Shown here piece after piece: positions 28,742 to 37,613 of a stretch of DNA of 64,000 bases; the first letter of the stretch is position 1, and each line of letters starts with the position of its first letter. A program made the position numbers and the translations under genes. The notes under the pieces are model-generated. The model worked only from the letters and a program-made list of their open reading frames with translations. It ran no database searches and was not told the DNA's origin. Origin of the DNA: Rhizobiaceae bacterium. Lineage in GTDB: Bacteria > Pseudomonadota > Alphaproteobacteria > Rhizobiales > Rhizobiaceae. The stretch spans positions 1,647,001 to 1,711,000 of the forward strand of contig JAILWO010000001.1 in assembly GCA_025698895.1 (NCBI GenBank), given 5' to 3'.

Positions 28742-30661
28742 TTATCCGACGATGCGCAGGTTGGACAATTCGTCGGCGATTTCCTTGAACGCCTTGGAAA
28801 GTGTCGCGCCGGTCGCGTTCCAGAACAGCTTGGCGCCCTTCGAGGGGTCGTTGGGATCGGCCCTGAACCGCGATTCGGACGCGCAGGCTCGCATGCCTTC
28901 GATCTGTTTCTTCTCGGCATCATTCGAGCTCGACAGGTCCAGTGCCACCGTCATGACGATCACGCCCTTCTGTTTGGCGTTGCCGCAGACCGAGGCCATC
29001 TGCTCGTTCAGCGCCTTCCCGTATTCGGAGTTGACGAAGTTGGTCTTCGAGATCTGGTTGGTGACGCCCTGATAGAGCCGGCCATGCGTGTAGGCCGGGT
29101 TGAAGGGCTTCATGTAGCCGAAGGCCGAATAGATGGCCTTGGTGCCGGCCAGGTCGTTGCCGCCGGATCTCCAATAGGTGCCCGAATATTCCTGCGCCCT
29201 GACCGAGTCAGGGGTATAGTAGGTGTTGGCGCCGTCGGTCAGCACGATGACGACCTTGTCGACGCCCCTTTCGGTGTCCGGCCGGCCTTCGGTGAAGGGC
29301 GCGCCCCCCGAGACGACCCGCCAGCCCCAGGCCAAGCCCTCCGGCACGTTGGTCGCGCCATTGGCCACCATGGCTTCGATGGCGTTGTTCACCGCCTCCT
29401 TGCCCTCGGTCGTCGTCACGTCCTTCAGGGGCGTGATGGGCGTGGTCGTGCAACTCGCGTTCGGCCCCTCGCCCAGACCGTAGGTTCGGGTCTCCTCGTC
29501 ATTGTCGAGAAAATATTTCGGCATGTAGGCCTGCCGCTTTGCGTCGTTGCTGGAGTTCGTGATGTCCTTCCGCCAATTGTTGTTCGCCGGTCTGTTGCTG
29601 CTGCTCGTATTGTCCGTCTCGTCCGGCGCGAACATCGGCACGAACATGGTTTCCTTTGCGGCCTCCGTCGCTGGATCGTCGGTTACATTGTAAGGATAGG
29701 GGCGCGTTTCCACGCAGCCGCCCCAGGATGCGATCGATGCGTAGTTGTAGCCGACAATCTTGCCCCCCTGGATTATGGGTACGCGACGGCGCATCCAGTC
29801 ATAGATCGAAAAGCGCGTGATTGTCTTGTCCTTGCGCGTACCCCAGCCGGTGCCACGCGCATACCAGACGTCGCCGACCTTCTGGGCGTATTTGTTCGAG
29901 TTCTGGGAAAAGGACATCGAACCCGCCCAGTCGAAATTCTCGTGATGGATCGGCGAGACGCCAGTCTTGTCCATCCAGTCGGCACTGGCGTTGTCTGGGC
30001 CGACATTGACGGAAGCCGCGAACGGCACGACGCCGAACTGCACCGGCTTGTCGACCTGCTTCATCATGATCGCCTGCTTGGAAAGCGCGGTGACCAGTTC
30101 CTTCGCGGCTTCCTTGAGAAGCTTGATGCGAGGCTCGCCGGAGCCGAAGCCGTTGTCGTCCATGGAACCCGAATTGTCGAGCACCAGCGCCACTTCCAGC
30201 GTGTTCTTGAGCCGGACCTCGGTTCGGGTGTTGAACTTGATATCTGCGGTGTCGCCCTTCGAACCGCCTGCCCGCTCGAGGATGGTGTGGAAAGCGGGCA
30301 GGAAATAGGGATCGTAGCGCAGCTCGGCGGTAAGGCGCAGCGTCTCCTTGCCGACCGCGGCCTCCGGCAGGAAGACCTTGAACTGCGTGTTGGCAGGGTC
30401 GACCGGACCCAGATTGGCTTCGAAAAAATCCTTCGCGTAGGCCTTGATCTCTTCGTCGGTGCCGCCCTGACGGAAGCGCTGGCCGGTCGCGATGCCGGCC
30501 GCGTCGAGCGCGTTCTGTGTCGCCTGGCGCTGGCGGCTCATCTCGGTGAAATCGATGCCCACGGCCAGCCCACCCATGATAGGCACCATCGCCAGCACGG
30601 TCATCAGCGCGTAGTTGCCGCGCCGGTCGCGGCAGAAGCGCGAAATCACATTCGACACCAT
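28742..30661 (-). CDS. TadG-like protein with von Willebrand A domain
   Basis: A 639-aa TadG-type protein. Residues 11-35 (RDRRGNYALMTVLAMVPIMGG) give the Tad-type N-terminal helix with the GNYAL motif, followed by GIDFTEMSRQRQATQNALDAA. A vWA domain starts near residue 155; its MIDAS motif is VLDNSGSM (D162-M167), and VVIVLTDGANTYY is the second conserved strand. A long, poorly conserved insert separates the two. TadG proteins act with the Flp/Tad pilus machinery, but no other tad genes lie here. Start at 30661 follows AAGGG. It heads a probable three-gene minus-strand operon. Confidence 0.85.
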   Translation of the reverse strand: MVSNVISRFCRDRRGNYALMTVLAMVPIMGGLAVGIDFTEMSRQRQATQNALDAAGIATGQRFRQGGTDEEIKAYAKDFFEANLGPVDPANTQFKVFLPEAAVGKETLRLTAELRYDPYFLPAFHTILERAGGSKGDTADIKFNTRTEVRLKNTLEVALVLDNSGSMDDNGFGSGEPRIKLLKEAAKELVTALSKQAIMMKQVDKPVQFGVVPFAASVNVGPDNASADWMDKTGVSPIHHENFDWAGSMSFSQNSNKYAQKVGDVWYARGTGWGTRKDKTITRFSIYDWMRRRVPIIQGGKIVGYNYASIASWGGCVETRPYPYNVTDDPATEAAKETMFVPMFAPDETDNTSSSNRPANNNWRKDITNSSNDAKRQAYMPKYFLDNDEETRTYGLGEGPNASCTTTPITPLKDVTTTEGKEAVNNAIEAMVANGATNVPEGLAWGWRVVSGGAPFTEGRPDTERGVDKVVIVLTDGANTYYTPDSVRAQEYSGTYWRSGGNDLAGTKAIYSAFGYMKPFNPAYTHGRLYQGVTNQISKTNFVNSEYGKALNEQMASVCGNAKQKGVIVMTVALDLSSSNDAEKKQIEGMRACASESRFRADPNDPSKGAKLFWNATGATLSKAFKEIADELSNLRIVG

Positions 30662-30895
30662 TCGACCCTTACCCCCGGACGGAATTCTTCCAATGCTCCA
30701 CCATGTCAGGGAATCTCTAACCCACCGTTCCACCGGTTCCGGCAAACCGAGCGGATGGCTCAAGCGCACGTTAACCAAACCGCGCTGCTGGCGGGCCTGA
30801 AAGCGGGTGACAGGCGAACCCGCATCGGCTAATTGCGCCCCGTCGCCGGCGAGTGCTGTCGCTGGCCTTCCCGCAGACCGCGATCCGGAGACGAC

Positions 30896-31756
30896 ATGGC
30901 CACTGCGCCCAGGATGGTTCGTACGCTCGAGGAGGTGATGGACCCCTACGCCGTCGTGCTGAGCGACGTATGGGGCGTGGTGCACAATGGAGTGCGCGCC
31001 TATGGCGAGGCCTGCGACGCGCTGGCCCGCGCGCGCGCCTCTGGCCGCTCGGTGGTGCTCATCACCAACGCGCCGCGCCCGCATGACAGCGTCGAGGCCC
31101 AGCTCGACTCGCTGCGCGTGCCGCGCGAGGCATATGACCGTGTCGTGACTTCGGGCGACGTAACTCGCGACCTCATCCGTTCCGGCCCGCGCCAGGTCTT
31201 TCATCTCGGACCGGATCGCGACATGACGATCTATGATGGGCTCGACATCGACCTCGTCGAGGAGTTCGAGGCGGCCGCGGTGGTGTGCACCGGCCTGGTC
31301 GACGACGAGACCGAAACGCCCGAGCACTACGAGGAGGCGCTGCGGCGCTATCGTGCCCGCGACCTGCCTTTCATATGTGCCAATCCCGACATCGTCGTCG
31401 AGAAGGGCGAGCGCCTTCTGTGGTGCGCCGGTGCTCTGGCGCGCGACTATGCCCGCCTCGGCGGCCGCACCCTGATTTCAGGCAAGCCGCACCGGCCGAT
31501 CTACGAGGCCGCGCTGGCCGCTGCCTCCGAGGTTCTGGGCCGCGCCGTCGAGCCTGGCCAGGTGCTGGCCGTCGGCGATGGCGTCATGACCGACGTCAAG
31601 GGCGCGGCCGACAACGGCCTCGACGTGCTCTACGTCACCGGAGGCATCCACGCCGCCGAATATGGCGAGGTGCTCGATCCGGATCCCGACAGACTCGGCG
31701 GCTTTCTCGGTCGCCACGGCTATGCGCCGGTCGCCGCCATGCCGCGTCTCGCCTGA
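30896..31756 (+). CDS. HAD-superfamily hydrolase, TIGR01459 family
   Basis: A 286-aa HAD phosphatase of the NagD-like class. The nucleophile motif is VVLSDVWGVVHNG, followed by VVLITNAPRPHDSV, SGKPHRPIYEAAL and the final acidic motif VGDGVMTDVKGAADNGLDVLYVTGGIHA. TIGR01459-type members are largely alphaproteobacterial and of unknown substrate. CGGAG precedes the ATG at 30896. The start of ribF lies 4 bases after the stop, so the two are probably co-transcribed. Confidence 0.88.
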   Translation: MATAPRMVRTLEEVMDPYAVVLSDVWGVVHNGVRAYGEACDALARARASGRSVVLITNAPRPHDSVEAQLDSLRVPREAYDRVVTSGDVTRDLIRSGPRQVFHLGPDRDMTIYDGLDIDLVEEFEAAAVVCTGLVDDETETPEHYEEALRRYRARDLPFICANPDIVVEKGERLLWCAGALARDYARLGGRTLISGKPHRPIYEAALAAASEVLGRAVEPGQVLAVGDGVMTDVKGAADNGLDVLYVTGGIHAAEYGEVLDPDPDRLGGFLGRHGYAPVAAMPRLA

Positions 31757-31760
31757 GACG

Positions 31761-32756
31761 ATGCGCGCTGCCGGCGATCCGTTTCTCGTGCTCAATGGTC
31801 CGGCCGGCCTGCCGGCGCGCCTGCGCGGCGCTGTCGTGGCGATTGGCAATTTCGACGGGGTCCACCGCGGCCACCAGGCGGTGCTGGAGCGGGCGCTCGA
31901 CCAGGCGCGGGCGTTGTCGGCGCCTGCTATCCTGCTCACCTTCGAACCGCATCCGCGCAAGTTCTTCCGGCCCGACCTGCCGCTGCCCCGCCTCACGCCC
32001 GCGCCCGTCAAGGCCGCGCTGGCACAGGCGCTCGGTCTCGACGCCGTGATCGTCGCGCCTTTCGACGCGACTTTCGCGGCCCAGACCGCCGAGGCCTTCG
32101 TCACCGGCATACTCGTGGGAGACCTTGGCGTGGTCCACGCGGTGACCGGCTTCGACTTTCATTTCGGCAGGAACAGGCAGGGCGGCCCGGCCTTCCTGAT
32201 GGATGCCGGCGAGCGGCTAGGCTTCGGCGTCACGCTGGTCGATGCCTATCGCGACGAGGGAGCCGAGGTGATTTCCTCCAGCCGCATCCGCGAGCTTCTC
32301 GCGTCCGGCGAGATCGCCGGGGCCAATGGCCTGCTCGGCTATCGCTATACGGTGGAGGCGCCGGTGATAGGCGGCGAGCGGCTCGGGCGGACGCTCGGCT
32401 ACCCGACGGCCAATATGAGTATCCATGAGGACTGCCCTCTGGCGCCTGGCATCTATGCCGTGCGCTTCCGCCGCGCCGACGGCTCGCTGCACGACGGCGT
32501 CGCCAGCTATGGCCGCCGCCCCACCGTCACCGAGAACGGCGCGCCGCTCCTGGAAACCTTCCTCTTCGGTTTCGAAGGAGACCTTTACGGGGAGACGGCG
32601 CGGGTCTCGCTGTTCGGGTTCCTGCGCGGCGAGGAGAAGTTCGCTTCCCTCGATGCCCTGACTGACCAGATGCGCCGCGACGAGGCCGAGGCCCGGGCGC
32701 TGCTTTCGGGCGTGCGCCCGCTTTCGGACCTTGACGCCAGCATTGCGTTTCCATGA
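31761..32756 (+). CDS. ribF: Bifunctional riboflavin kinase / FMN adenylyltransferase
   Basis: A 331-aa RibF that converts riboflavin to FMN and then FAD. The N-terminal adenylyltransferase domain shows AIGNFDGVHRGHQAVL, TFEPHPRKFF and SSSRIRELLASGEI; the C-terminal kinase domain shows GERLGRTLGYPTANM, PGIYAVRF and VASYGRRPTVTENGAPLLETFLFGF. It is the usual gene before ileS in many bacteria, here with a 249-base gap. The flavin link to the nearby FAD enzymes is coincidental. Confidence 0.95.
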   Translation: MRAAGDPFLVLNGPAGLPARLRGAVVAIGNFDGVHRGHQAVLERALDQARALSAPAILLTFEPHPRKFFRPDLPLPRLTPAPVKAALAQALGLDAVIVAPFDATFAAQTAEAFVTGILVGDLGVVHAVTGFDFHFGRNRQGGPAFLMDAGERLGFGVTLVDAYRDEGAEVISSSRIRELLASGEIAGANGLLGYRYTVEAPVIGGERLGRTLGYPTANMSIHEDCPLAPGIYAVRFRRADGSLHDGVASYGRRPTVTENGAPLLETFLFGFEGDLYGETARVSLFGFLRGEEKFASLDALTDQMRRDEAEARALLSGVRPLSDLDASIAFP

Positions 32757-33005
32757 CCGTCGTATGCGACCGCGATGCGTCGATTGCGCTCTTTATTCAT
32801 GGGCGCTGCTTCGCTAGAAGACCGGCCATGACGCCGGTTTATTGCCCACGCGCGCTCGCGATACGAATTAGCGGCCCGGCCTGCCGCGCGGCCTGACGGT
32901 CGCCGGCCGGTCCGGGATGTCCCGCGCGGCGCCTTCGCGCTTTCGCCCCTCTTCAAGCCTTCGCCTGCCCTCGACCGCAAGAAGGGCAAGGCCGCGAGCC
33001 AGATC

Positions 33006-36000
33006 ATGACCGACACCGCCGATACGAAAATCGACTATTCAAAGACGCTCTATCTTCCGCGCACGGAGTTCCCCATGCGCGCCGGCCTGCCCGAGAAGGA
33101 GCCGCAGGTCGTGGCGCGCTGGCTGGAGATGGATCTCTACCGCCTGATGCGCGAGGATGCAGCCGGCCGGCCGAAATTCGTGCTCCATGACGGCCCGCCC
33201 TACGCCAATGGCAATATCCATATCGGCCACGCGCTGAACAAGGTGCTCAAGGACGTCATCACGCGCTCCTTCCAGATGCGCGGCTACGATTCCAACTACG
33301 TGCCCGGCTGGGATTGCCACGGCCTGCCGATCGAGTGGAAGATCGAGGAGCAGTATCGCGCCAGGGGCCTCGACAAGGACCAGGTGCCGATAAACGAGTT
33401 CCGCAAGGAATGCCGTGATTTCGCGACCCACTGGATCAAGGTGCAGACGGAGGAATTCCAGCGCCTCGGCGTCGTCGGCGATTTCGATGATCCCTATCTG
33501 ACCATGAGCTACCACGCCGAGGCGCGCATCGCCGGCGAACTGCTGAAATTTGCCATGTCAGGGCAGCTTTATCGCGGTTCCAAGCCCGTCATGTGGTCTG
33601 TGGTCGAGCGTACCGCGCTGGCCGAGGCCGAGGTCGAGTACCACGACCACGAGTCGGATACGGTGTGGGTGAAGTTTCCGGTAGCGGACTCGCGTGGCCA
33701 TGATACCGCCATCGCGAAAATCCGCGGCAGCGTCGCCGCTCGCGATGGTGAGGACCTGGCTGTCGAAGACATCGAGTCCTTCGTGGCGGAGCTGAGCCTG
33801 TCCGATGCTTTCGTCGTCATCTGGACGACCACGCCATGGACGATCCCCGGCAACCGCGCCGTCAGCTACTCGCCCCGGATCGCCTACGGCCTCTACGAGG
33901 TGACGGCGGCCGAGAATGACTTCGGACCGCAACCGGGCGAAAAGCTGATCTTCGCCGATGCGCTGGCAGAAGAATCCTTCGCCAAGGCGAAGCTTGAATT
34001 CAGGCGGCTGCGGACCGTCGAAGCGGAAGAACTTGCCTCGCTCACGCTCGCCCATCCGCTCAAGGGCCTTGAGGGTGGCTATGATTTCGCCGTCCCCATG
34101 CTCGAAGGCGACCATGTCACCGACGAGGCCGGCACAGGTTTCGTCCATACCGCGCCCGGCCACGGCCGCGAGGACTTCGACGCCTGGATGGACGCGCGCG
34201 CCGGACTGGAGGCGCGCGGCATTGACACCGCCATCCCCTTCACCGTCGACGACGGCGGCTTCTTCACGAAGGACGCGCCGGGCTTCGGCCCCGAACGCGA
34301 GGGCGGCCCCGCCCGCGTCATCGACGACAACGGCAAGAAGGGCGACGCCAACAAGGCCGTCATCGACGCGCTGATCGCCGCGGACATGCTCTTCGCGCGC
34401 GGCCGGCTCAAACATTCCTATCCCCATTCCTGGCGCTCCAAGAAGCCGGTCATCTTCCGCAACACACCGCAATGGTTCGTCCATATGGACAAGGAACTGG
34501 GCGGCTTCGGGCTCGATCACCCCTCATCCGGCCCTTTGGGCCACCTTCTCCAACAAGGGGAGAAGGAAGGGCGCGGCGGCGCGGCCGGCGCTCCCTCTCC
34601 CCTTGTGGGAGAGGGTGGATCGGCGCGTAGCGCCGAGACGGATGAGGGGGCTGCCGGACAGCCCGACACGCTGCGCACCCGCGCGCTGGCCGCTATCGAC
34701 GCGACCCGCTTCGTGCCGGCCGCCGGCCAGACGCGCCTGCGCTCCATGATCGAGGAACGCCCCGACTGGGTGCTCTCCCGCCAGAGGGCCTGGGGCGTTC
34801 CGATCTGCGTCTTCGTCGACGGGGACGGCAATGTGTTGAAGGATGAAGCCGTCAATGCCCGCATCGTCGAGGCGTTCAAGGCCGAGGGCGCCGACGCATG
34901 GTTCGCCGAGGGCGCGCGCGAACGCTTCCTGGGTTCGCGCGCGAACGAGGATTGGACCATGGTCCGCGACATCCTCGATGTGTGGTTTGATTCCGGTTCC
35001 ACCCACGCCTTCACGCTCGAGGACCGGCCCGACCTGAAATGGCCGGCCGACGTCTATCTGGAAGGTTCGGACCAGCATCGCGGCTGGTTCCATTCCTCGC
35101 TGCTTGAAAGCTGCGGCACGCGCGGGCGCGCGCCCTACGACACCGTCATCACCCATGGCTTCACCATGGACGAGGACGGTCGCAAGATGTCGAAGTCGCT
35201 TGGCAATACCGTCGTGCCGCAGGACGTGATGAAGCAGTCCGGCGCCGACATACTGCGCCTTTGGGTCATGACGACCGATTATTGGGAAGACCAGCGCCTC
35301 GGCAAGAACGTGCTGCAGACCAATGTCGACGCCTATCGCAAGCTCAGGAACACCATCCGCTGGATGCTGGGCACGCTCGCCCATGACGAAGGCGAGGAGA
35401 TTGCCGTCGCCGACATGCCGGAGCTGGAACGCCTCATGCTGCACCGGCTGGCCGAGCTCGACGAGGTCGTGCGCAAGGGCTACGACGCGTTTGACTTCAA
35501 GCGAGTCGCGCGCTCGCTGATCGACTTCATGGTGGTCGAACTGTCGGCCTTCTATTTCGACGTCCGCAAAGACGCGCTCTATTGCGACGCCCCGTCGAGC
35601 AACAGGCGCAAGTCGGCGATCGTCGTCGTTCGGCGGCTGTTCGAGGCGGTGGTGAAATGGCTGGCGCCGATGCTGCCCTTCACGATGGAGGAAGCCTGGC
35701 TCGACCGTCATCCGGAAGCGCGCTCTATTCATCTCGAACAGTTCCCCACGATCCCGGCGGAATGGCGCGATCCGGTGCTTGCGGCGCGCTGGAGGAAGGT
35801 GCGCGCCGTGCGCCGTGTCGTCACCGGCGCGCTGGAGATCGAGCGTGCGAAAAAGACGATCGGCTCCTCGCTGGAAGCCGCACCCGTTGTGTCGATCGCC
35901 GATCCGGAACTGATGAAGGCGCTGGACGGCGTCGACCTGGCCGAGATCTCGATCACCAGCGCCATCCGCGTCGAACCGGGCGAAGGGCCAGCCGAGGCGT

Positions 36001-36173
36001 TCCGTCTCGACGACCAGCCGGGTGTGGCTGTTTCCTTCGCCCGTGCCGCCGGGACGAAGTGCGCGCGCTCCTGGCGCTATACGGACGATGTCGGCGCCGA
36101 TCCCGATTTCCCTGACGTGTCGGCGCGCGATGCCGGCGCCCTGCGCGAGTTGCGGGCGCTTGGCAGGCTATAG
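33006..36173 (+). CDS. ileS: Isoleucyl-tRNA synthetase with in-frame repeat insertion
   Basis: A 1055-aa class I aminoacyl-tRNA synthetase that charges tRNA-Ile. The HIGH motif is at residues 72-75 ([11 protein letters not shown]) and KMSKS at 727-731 ([11 protein letters not shown]); the editing domain lies between ([32 protein letters not shown]). Alphaproteobacterial IleS proteins are usually near 970-1000 aa. The excess is largely residues about 505-550 ([17 protein letters not shown]...[18 protein letters not shown]), encoded by a palindromic repeat. It falls after [13 protein letters not shown] and before [14 protein letters not shown], in frame, so the enzyme is presumably functional. 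Confidence 0.96.
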   Translation: MTDTADTKIDYSKTLYLPRTEFPMRAGLPEKEPQVVARWLEMDLYRLMREDAAGRPKFVLHDGPPYANGNIHIGHALNKVLKDVITRSFQMRGYDSNYVPGWDCHGLPIEWKIEEQYRARGLDKDQVPINEFRKECRDFATHWIKVQTEEFQRLGVVGDFDDPYLTMSYHAEARIAGELLKFAMSGQLYRGSKPVMWSVVERTALAEAEVEYHDHESDTVWVKFPVADSRGHDTAIAKIRGSVAARDGEDLAVEDIESFVAELSLSDAFVVIWTTTPWTIPGNRAVSYSPRIAYGLYEVTAAENDFGPQPGEKLIFADALAEESFAKAKLEFRRLRTVEAEELASLTLAHPLKGLEGGYDFAVPMLEGDHVTDEAGTGFVHTAPGHGREDFDAWMDARAGLEARGIDTAIPFTVDDGGFFTKDAPGFGPEREGGPARVIDDNGKKGDANKAVIDALIAADMLFARGRLKHSYPHSWRSKKPVIFRNTPQWFVHMDKELGGFGLDHPSSGPLGHLLQQGEKEGRGGAAGAPSPLVGEGGSARSAETDEGAAGQPDTLRTRALAAIDATRFVPAAGQTRLRSMIEERPDWVLSRQRAWGVPICVFVDGDGNVLKDEAVNARIVEAFKAEGADAWFAEGARERFLGSRANEDWTMVRDILDVWFDSGSTHAFTLEDRPDLKWPADVYLEGSDQHRGWFHSSLLESCGTRGRAPYDTVITHGFTMDEDGRKMSKSLGNTVVPQDVMKQSGADILRLWVMTTDYWEDQRLGKNVLQTNVDAYRKLRNTIRWMLGTLAHDEGEEIAVADMPELERLMLHRLAELDEVVRKGYDAFDFKRVARSLIDFMVVELSAFYFDVRKDALYCDAPSSNRRKSAIVVVRRLFEAVVKWLAPMLPFTMEEAWLDRHPEARSIHLEQFPTIPAEWRDPVLAARWRKVRAVRRVVTGALEIERAKKTIGSSLEAAPVVSIADPELMKALDGVDLAEISITSAIRVEPGEGPAEAFRLDDQPGVAVSFARAAGTKCARSWRYTDDVGADPDFPDVSARDAGALRELRALGRL
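34520..34650. repeat. Palindromic repeat (RIME-like) inserted in frame within ileS
   Basis: The element is bounded by CCCCTCATCCG (34520-34530) and its exact complement CGGATGAGGGG (34639-34649). Inside are three hairpins: CCTTCTCC/GGAGAAGG (34544-34551/34559-34566), CCCTCTCC/GGAGAGGG (34593-34600/34608-34615) and CGGCGC/GCGCCG (34621-34626/34630-34635). These blocks match the intergenic copy at 16103-16249. It lies wholly in the ileS reading frame with no stop, adding roughly 45 residues. Confidence 0.92.
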
Positions 36174-36374
36174 CCCGCCTGTCGTGCGCATTGTGTCGCA
36201 TTGGCAACAGGACCGGCGTTGCTCGCTGGCCGCCGCTCCTGTAGGACGTCTTTCGGCACGACCTGTCATCTTGTCGCCGGATTCGACAGGAACAGGTCGA
36301 GAGACAACGCCCTTCAGGGGACATGCCGGACAATCGCCGGGGAGCGGTCCGGCCGGGATGAAAAGGCGCGATCG

Positions 36375-37073
36375 GTGATCGACGACATCAGAACCTCCGC
36401 ACTTCGTCGTGCTTCGACAATTCTTGCGCTCGCGGCGTCGGGCGCGCTTGTGGCCGGCTGCATTGCCGGGCCCACCTACGGCACGGCCAAGGGGTCGCAC
36501 GAGCAGCTGCTGGAAGACGTGTCCGGCATCCTGTCGGTCGGTCCGAAGGAAGGCGAACGGATCGACTACAAGGCGCGGCCCGAACTCGTGCGTTCGCCCG
36601 AACTGGCGAAAGGGCAACTGCCTCCGCCTCAGGAATCGGTCGCGACCGCGTCGAACGGGGCCTGGCCCGAAAGTCCCGAGGCCCGCCGGGCGCGTCTGCG
36701 CGCGGAGGCGACCGCCTTCCGCGACGAACCGGACTTCCGCCCCGGCATCGAGGGCGACGAGGGCGACATCCGGCCTTCGACGCGCAGCCAGAGAACCGTC
36801 CTGCGTACCAAGGGCGACGACGTGCCGCTCGACGGCCGGTCGAACGATCCGGTCTCCCAGCGTGACGAGTTCAACCGCCGACTGGCCGAGAACCGCCAGG
36901 GTAGCCCGACCACGCGCAAATATCTGTCGGAGCCTCCGCTCGCCTATCGTCAGCCCTCCGAAACGGCGCCGACCGGCGATGTCGGCGTTGCCGAATGGCG
37001 CAAGGAGCGCGACGCCAAGCGCGCGGCACGCAAGAACGACAAGAGAAGCTGGGCCGACATCCTGCCCTGGTAG
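36375..37073 (+). CDS. Lipoprotein of unknown function
   Basis: A 232-aa precursor with a lipobox (ALVAGC, Cys about residue 29) after a basic start, so it is probably lipid-anchored in the envelope. The rest is polar, Arg/Glu/Pro-rich and probably disordered, with short conserved-looking stretches GPTYGTAKGSHEQLLEDVSGI, RQGSPTTRKYLSEPPLAY and the terminal SWADILPW. I recall similar uncharacterised lipoproteins in Mesorhizobium relatives. The GTG start at 36375 is chosen because no in-frame ATG precedes the signal peptide. It follows ileS by 200 bases. Confidence 0.75.
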   Translation: MIDDIRTSALRRASTILALAASGALVAGCIAGPTYGTAKGSHEQLLEDVSGILSVGPKEGERIDYKARPELVRSPELAKGQLPPPQESVATASNGAWPESPEARRARLRAEATAFRDEPDFRPGIEGDEGDIRPSTRSQRTVLRTKGDDVPLDGRSNDPVSQRDEFNRRLAENRQGSPTTRKYLSEPPLAYRQPSETAPTGDVGVAEWRKERDAKRAARKNDKRSWADILPW

Positions 37074-37088
37074 GGCCTGCGCCGAGAG

Positions 37089-37550
37089 TTACCGCCTTTC
37101 GCGGAAGAAGTCCTTCAGCAAGGTTGCCGCTTCGCCTTCTCGCATGCCCGAATAGACCTCCGGCGCGTGATGGCACTGTGGCGAAGCGTACAGCCTGACG
37201 CCGCTTTCCACGGCGCCGCCCTTGGGATCGGCCGCCCCGTAATAAAGCCGCCTGATGCGCGCGAAGGAGATCGCTGCCGCGCACATCGGGCACGGTTCCA
37301 GCGAGACATGGATATCGACGCCGGTCAGCCTCTCCGCCCCCAGCGCATGGCAGGCTTCGCGGATCGCCAGCATCTCGGCATGAGCGGTCGGGTCGGCCAG
37401 TTCGCGTGTCCGGTTGCCGGCTTTCGATACGACCCGGCCGTCGAGCGAGACCACGGCGCCGACCGGAACCTCGCCGCGTACCGCCGCCGCGCGGGCCTCG
37501 GCCAGCGCGAGAGCCATGAAGTCAGGTCGCGACTCGGGCTTGGACGGCAC
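37089..37550 (-). CDS. tadA: tRNA-specific adenosine deaminase
   Basis: A 153-aa deaminase that converts adenosine-34 of tRNA-Arg(ACG) to inosine. The zinc and catalytic motifs are intact: TAHAEML (His and Glu) and PCPMCAAAI (two Cys). KGGAVESG and the C-terminal FFRERR fit TadA. Despite the name it has nothing to do with the Tad pilus genes at 26-31 kb. It is divergent from rluB by 63 bases. Confidence 0.93.
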   Translation of the reverse strand: MPSKPESRPDFMALALAEARAAAVRGEVPVGAVVSLDGRVVSKAGNRTRELADPTAHAEMLAIREACHALGAERLTGVDIHVSLEPCPMCAAAISFARIRRLYYGAADPKGGAVESGVRLYASPQCHHAPEVYSGMREGEAATLLKDFFRERR

Positions 37551-37613
37551 TGAATTTTCCTCGCGACGTTTCGGCGTTGCTGGTACCTACCGCGTGAACT
37601 GGACGAACGCCAC

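Noticed and set aside
28739..30832. A 697-codon plus-strand frame opposite the vWA/TadG gene
   Set aside because: The minus strand encodes a clear Tad-type helix and vWA domain; the plus-strand translation has no recognisable domain.
37089..37550. tadA as part of the Tad pilus set
   Set aside because: The HAE and PCPMC motifs show it is the tRNA adenosine deaminase; only the name coincides with the pilus ATPase.
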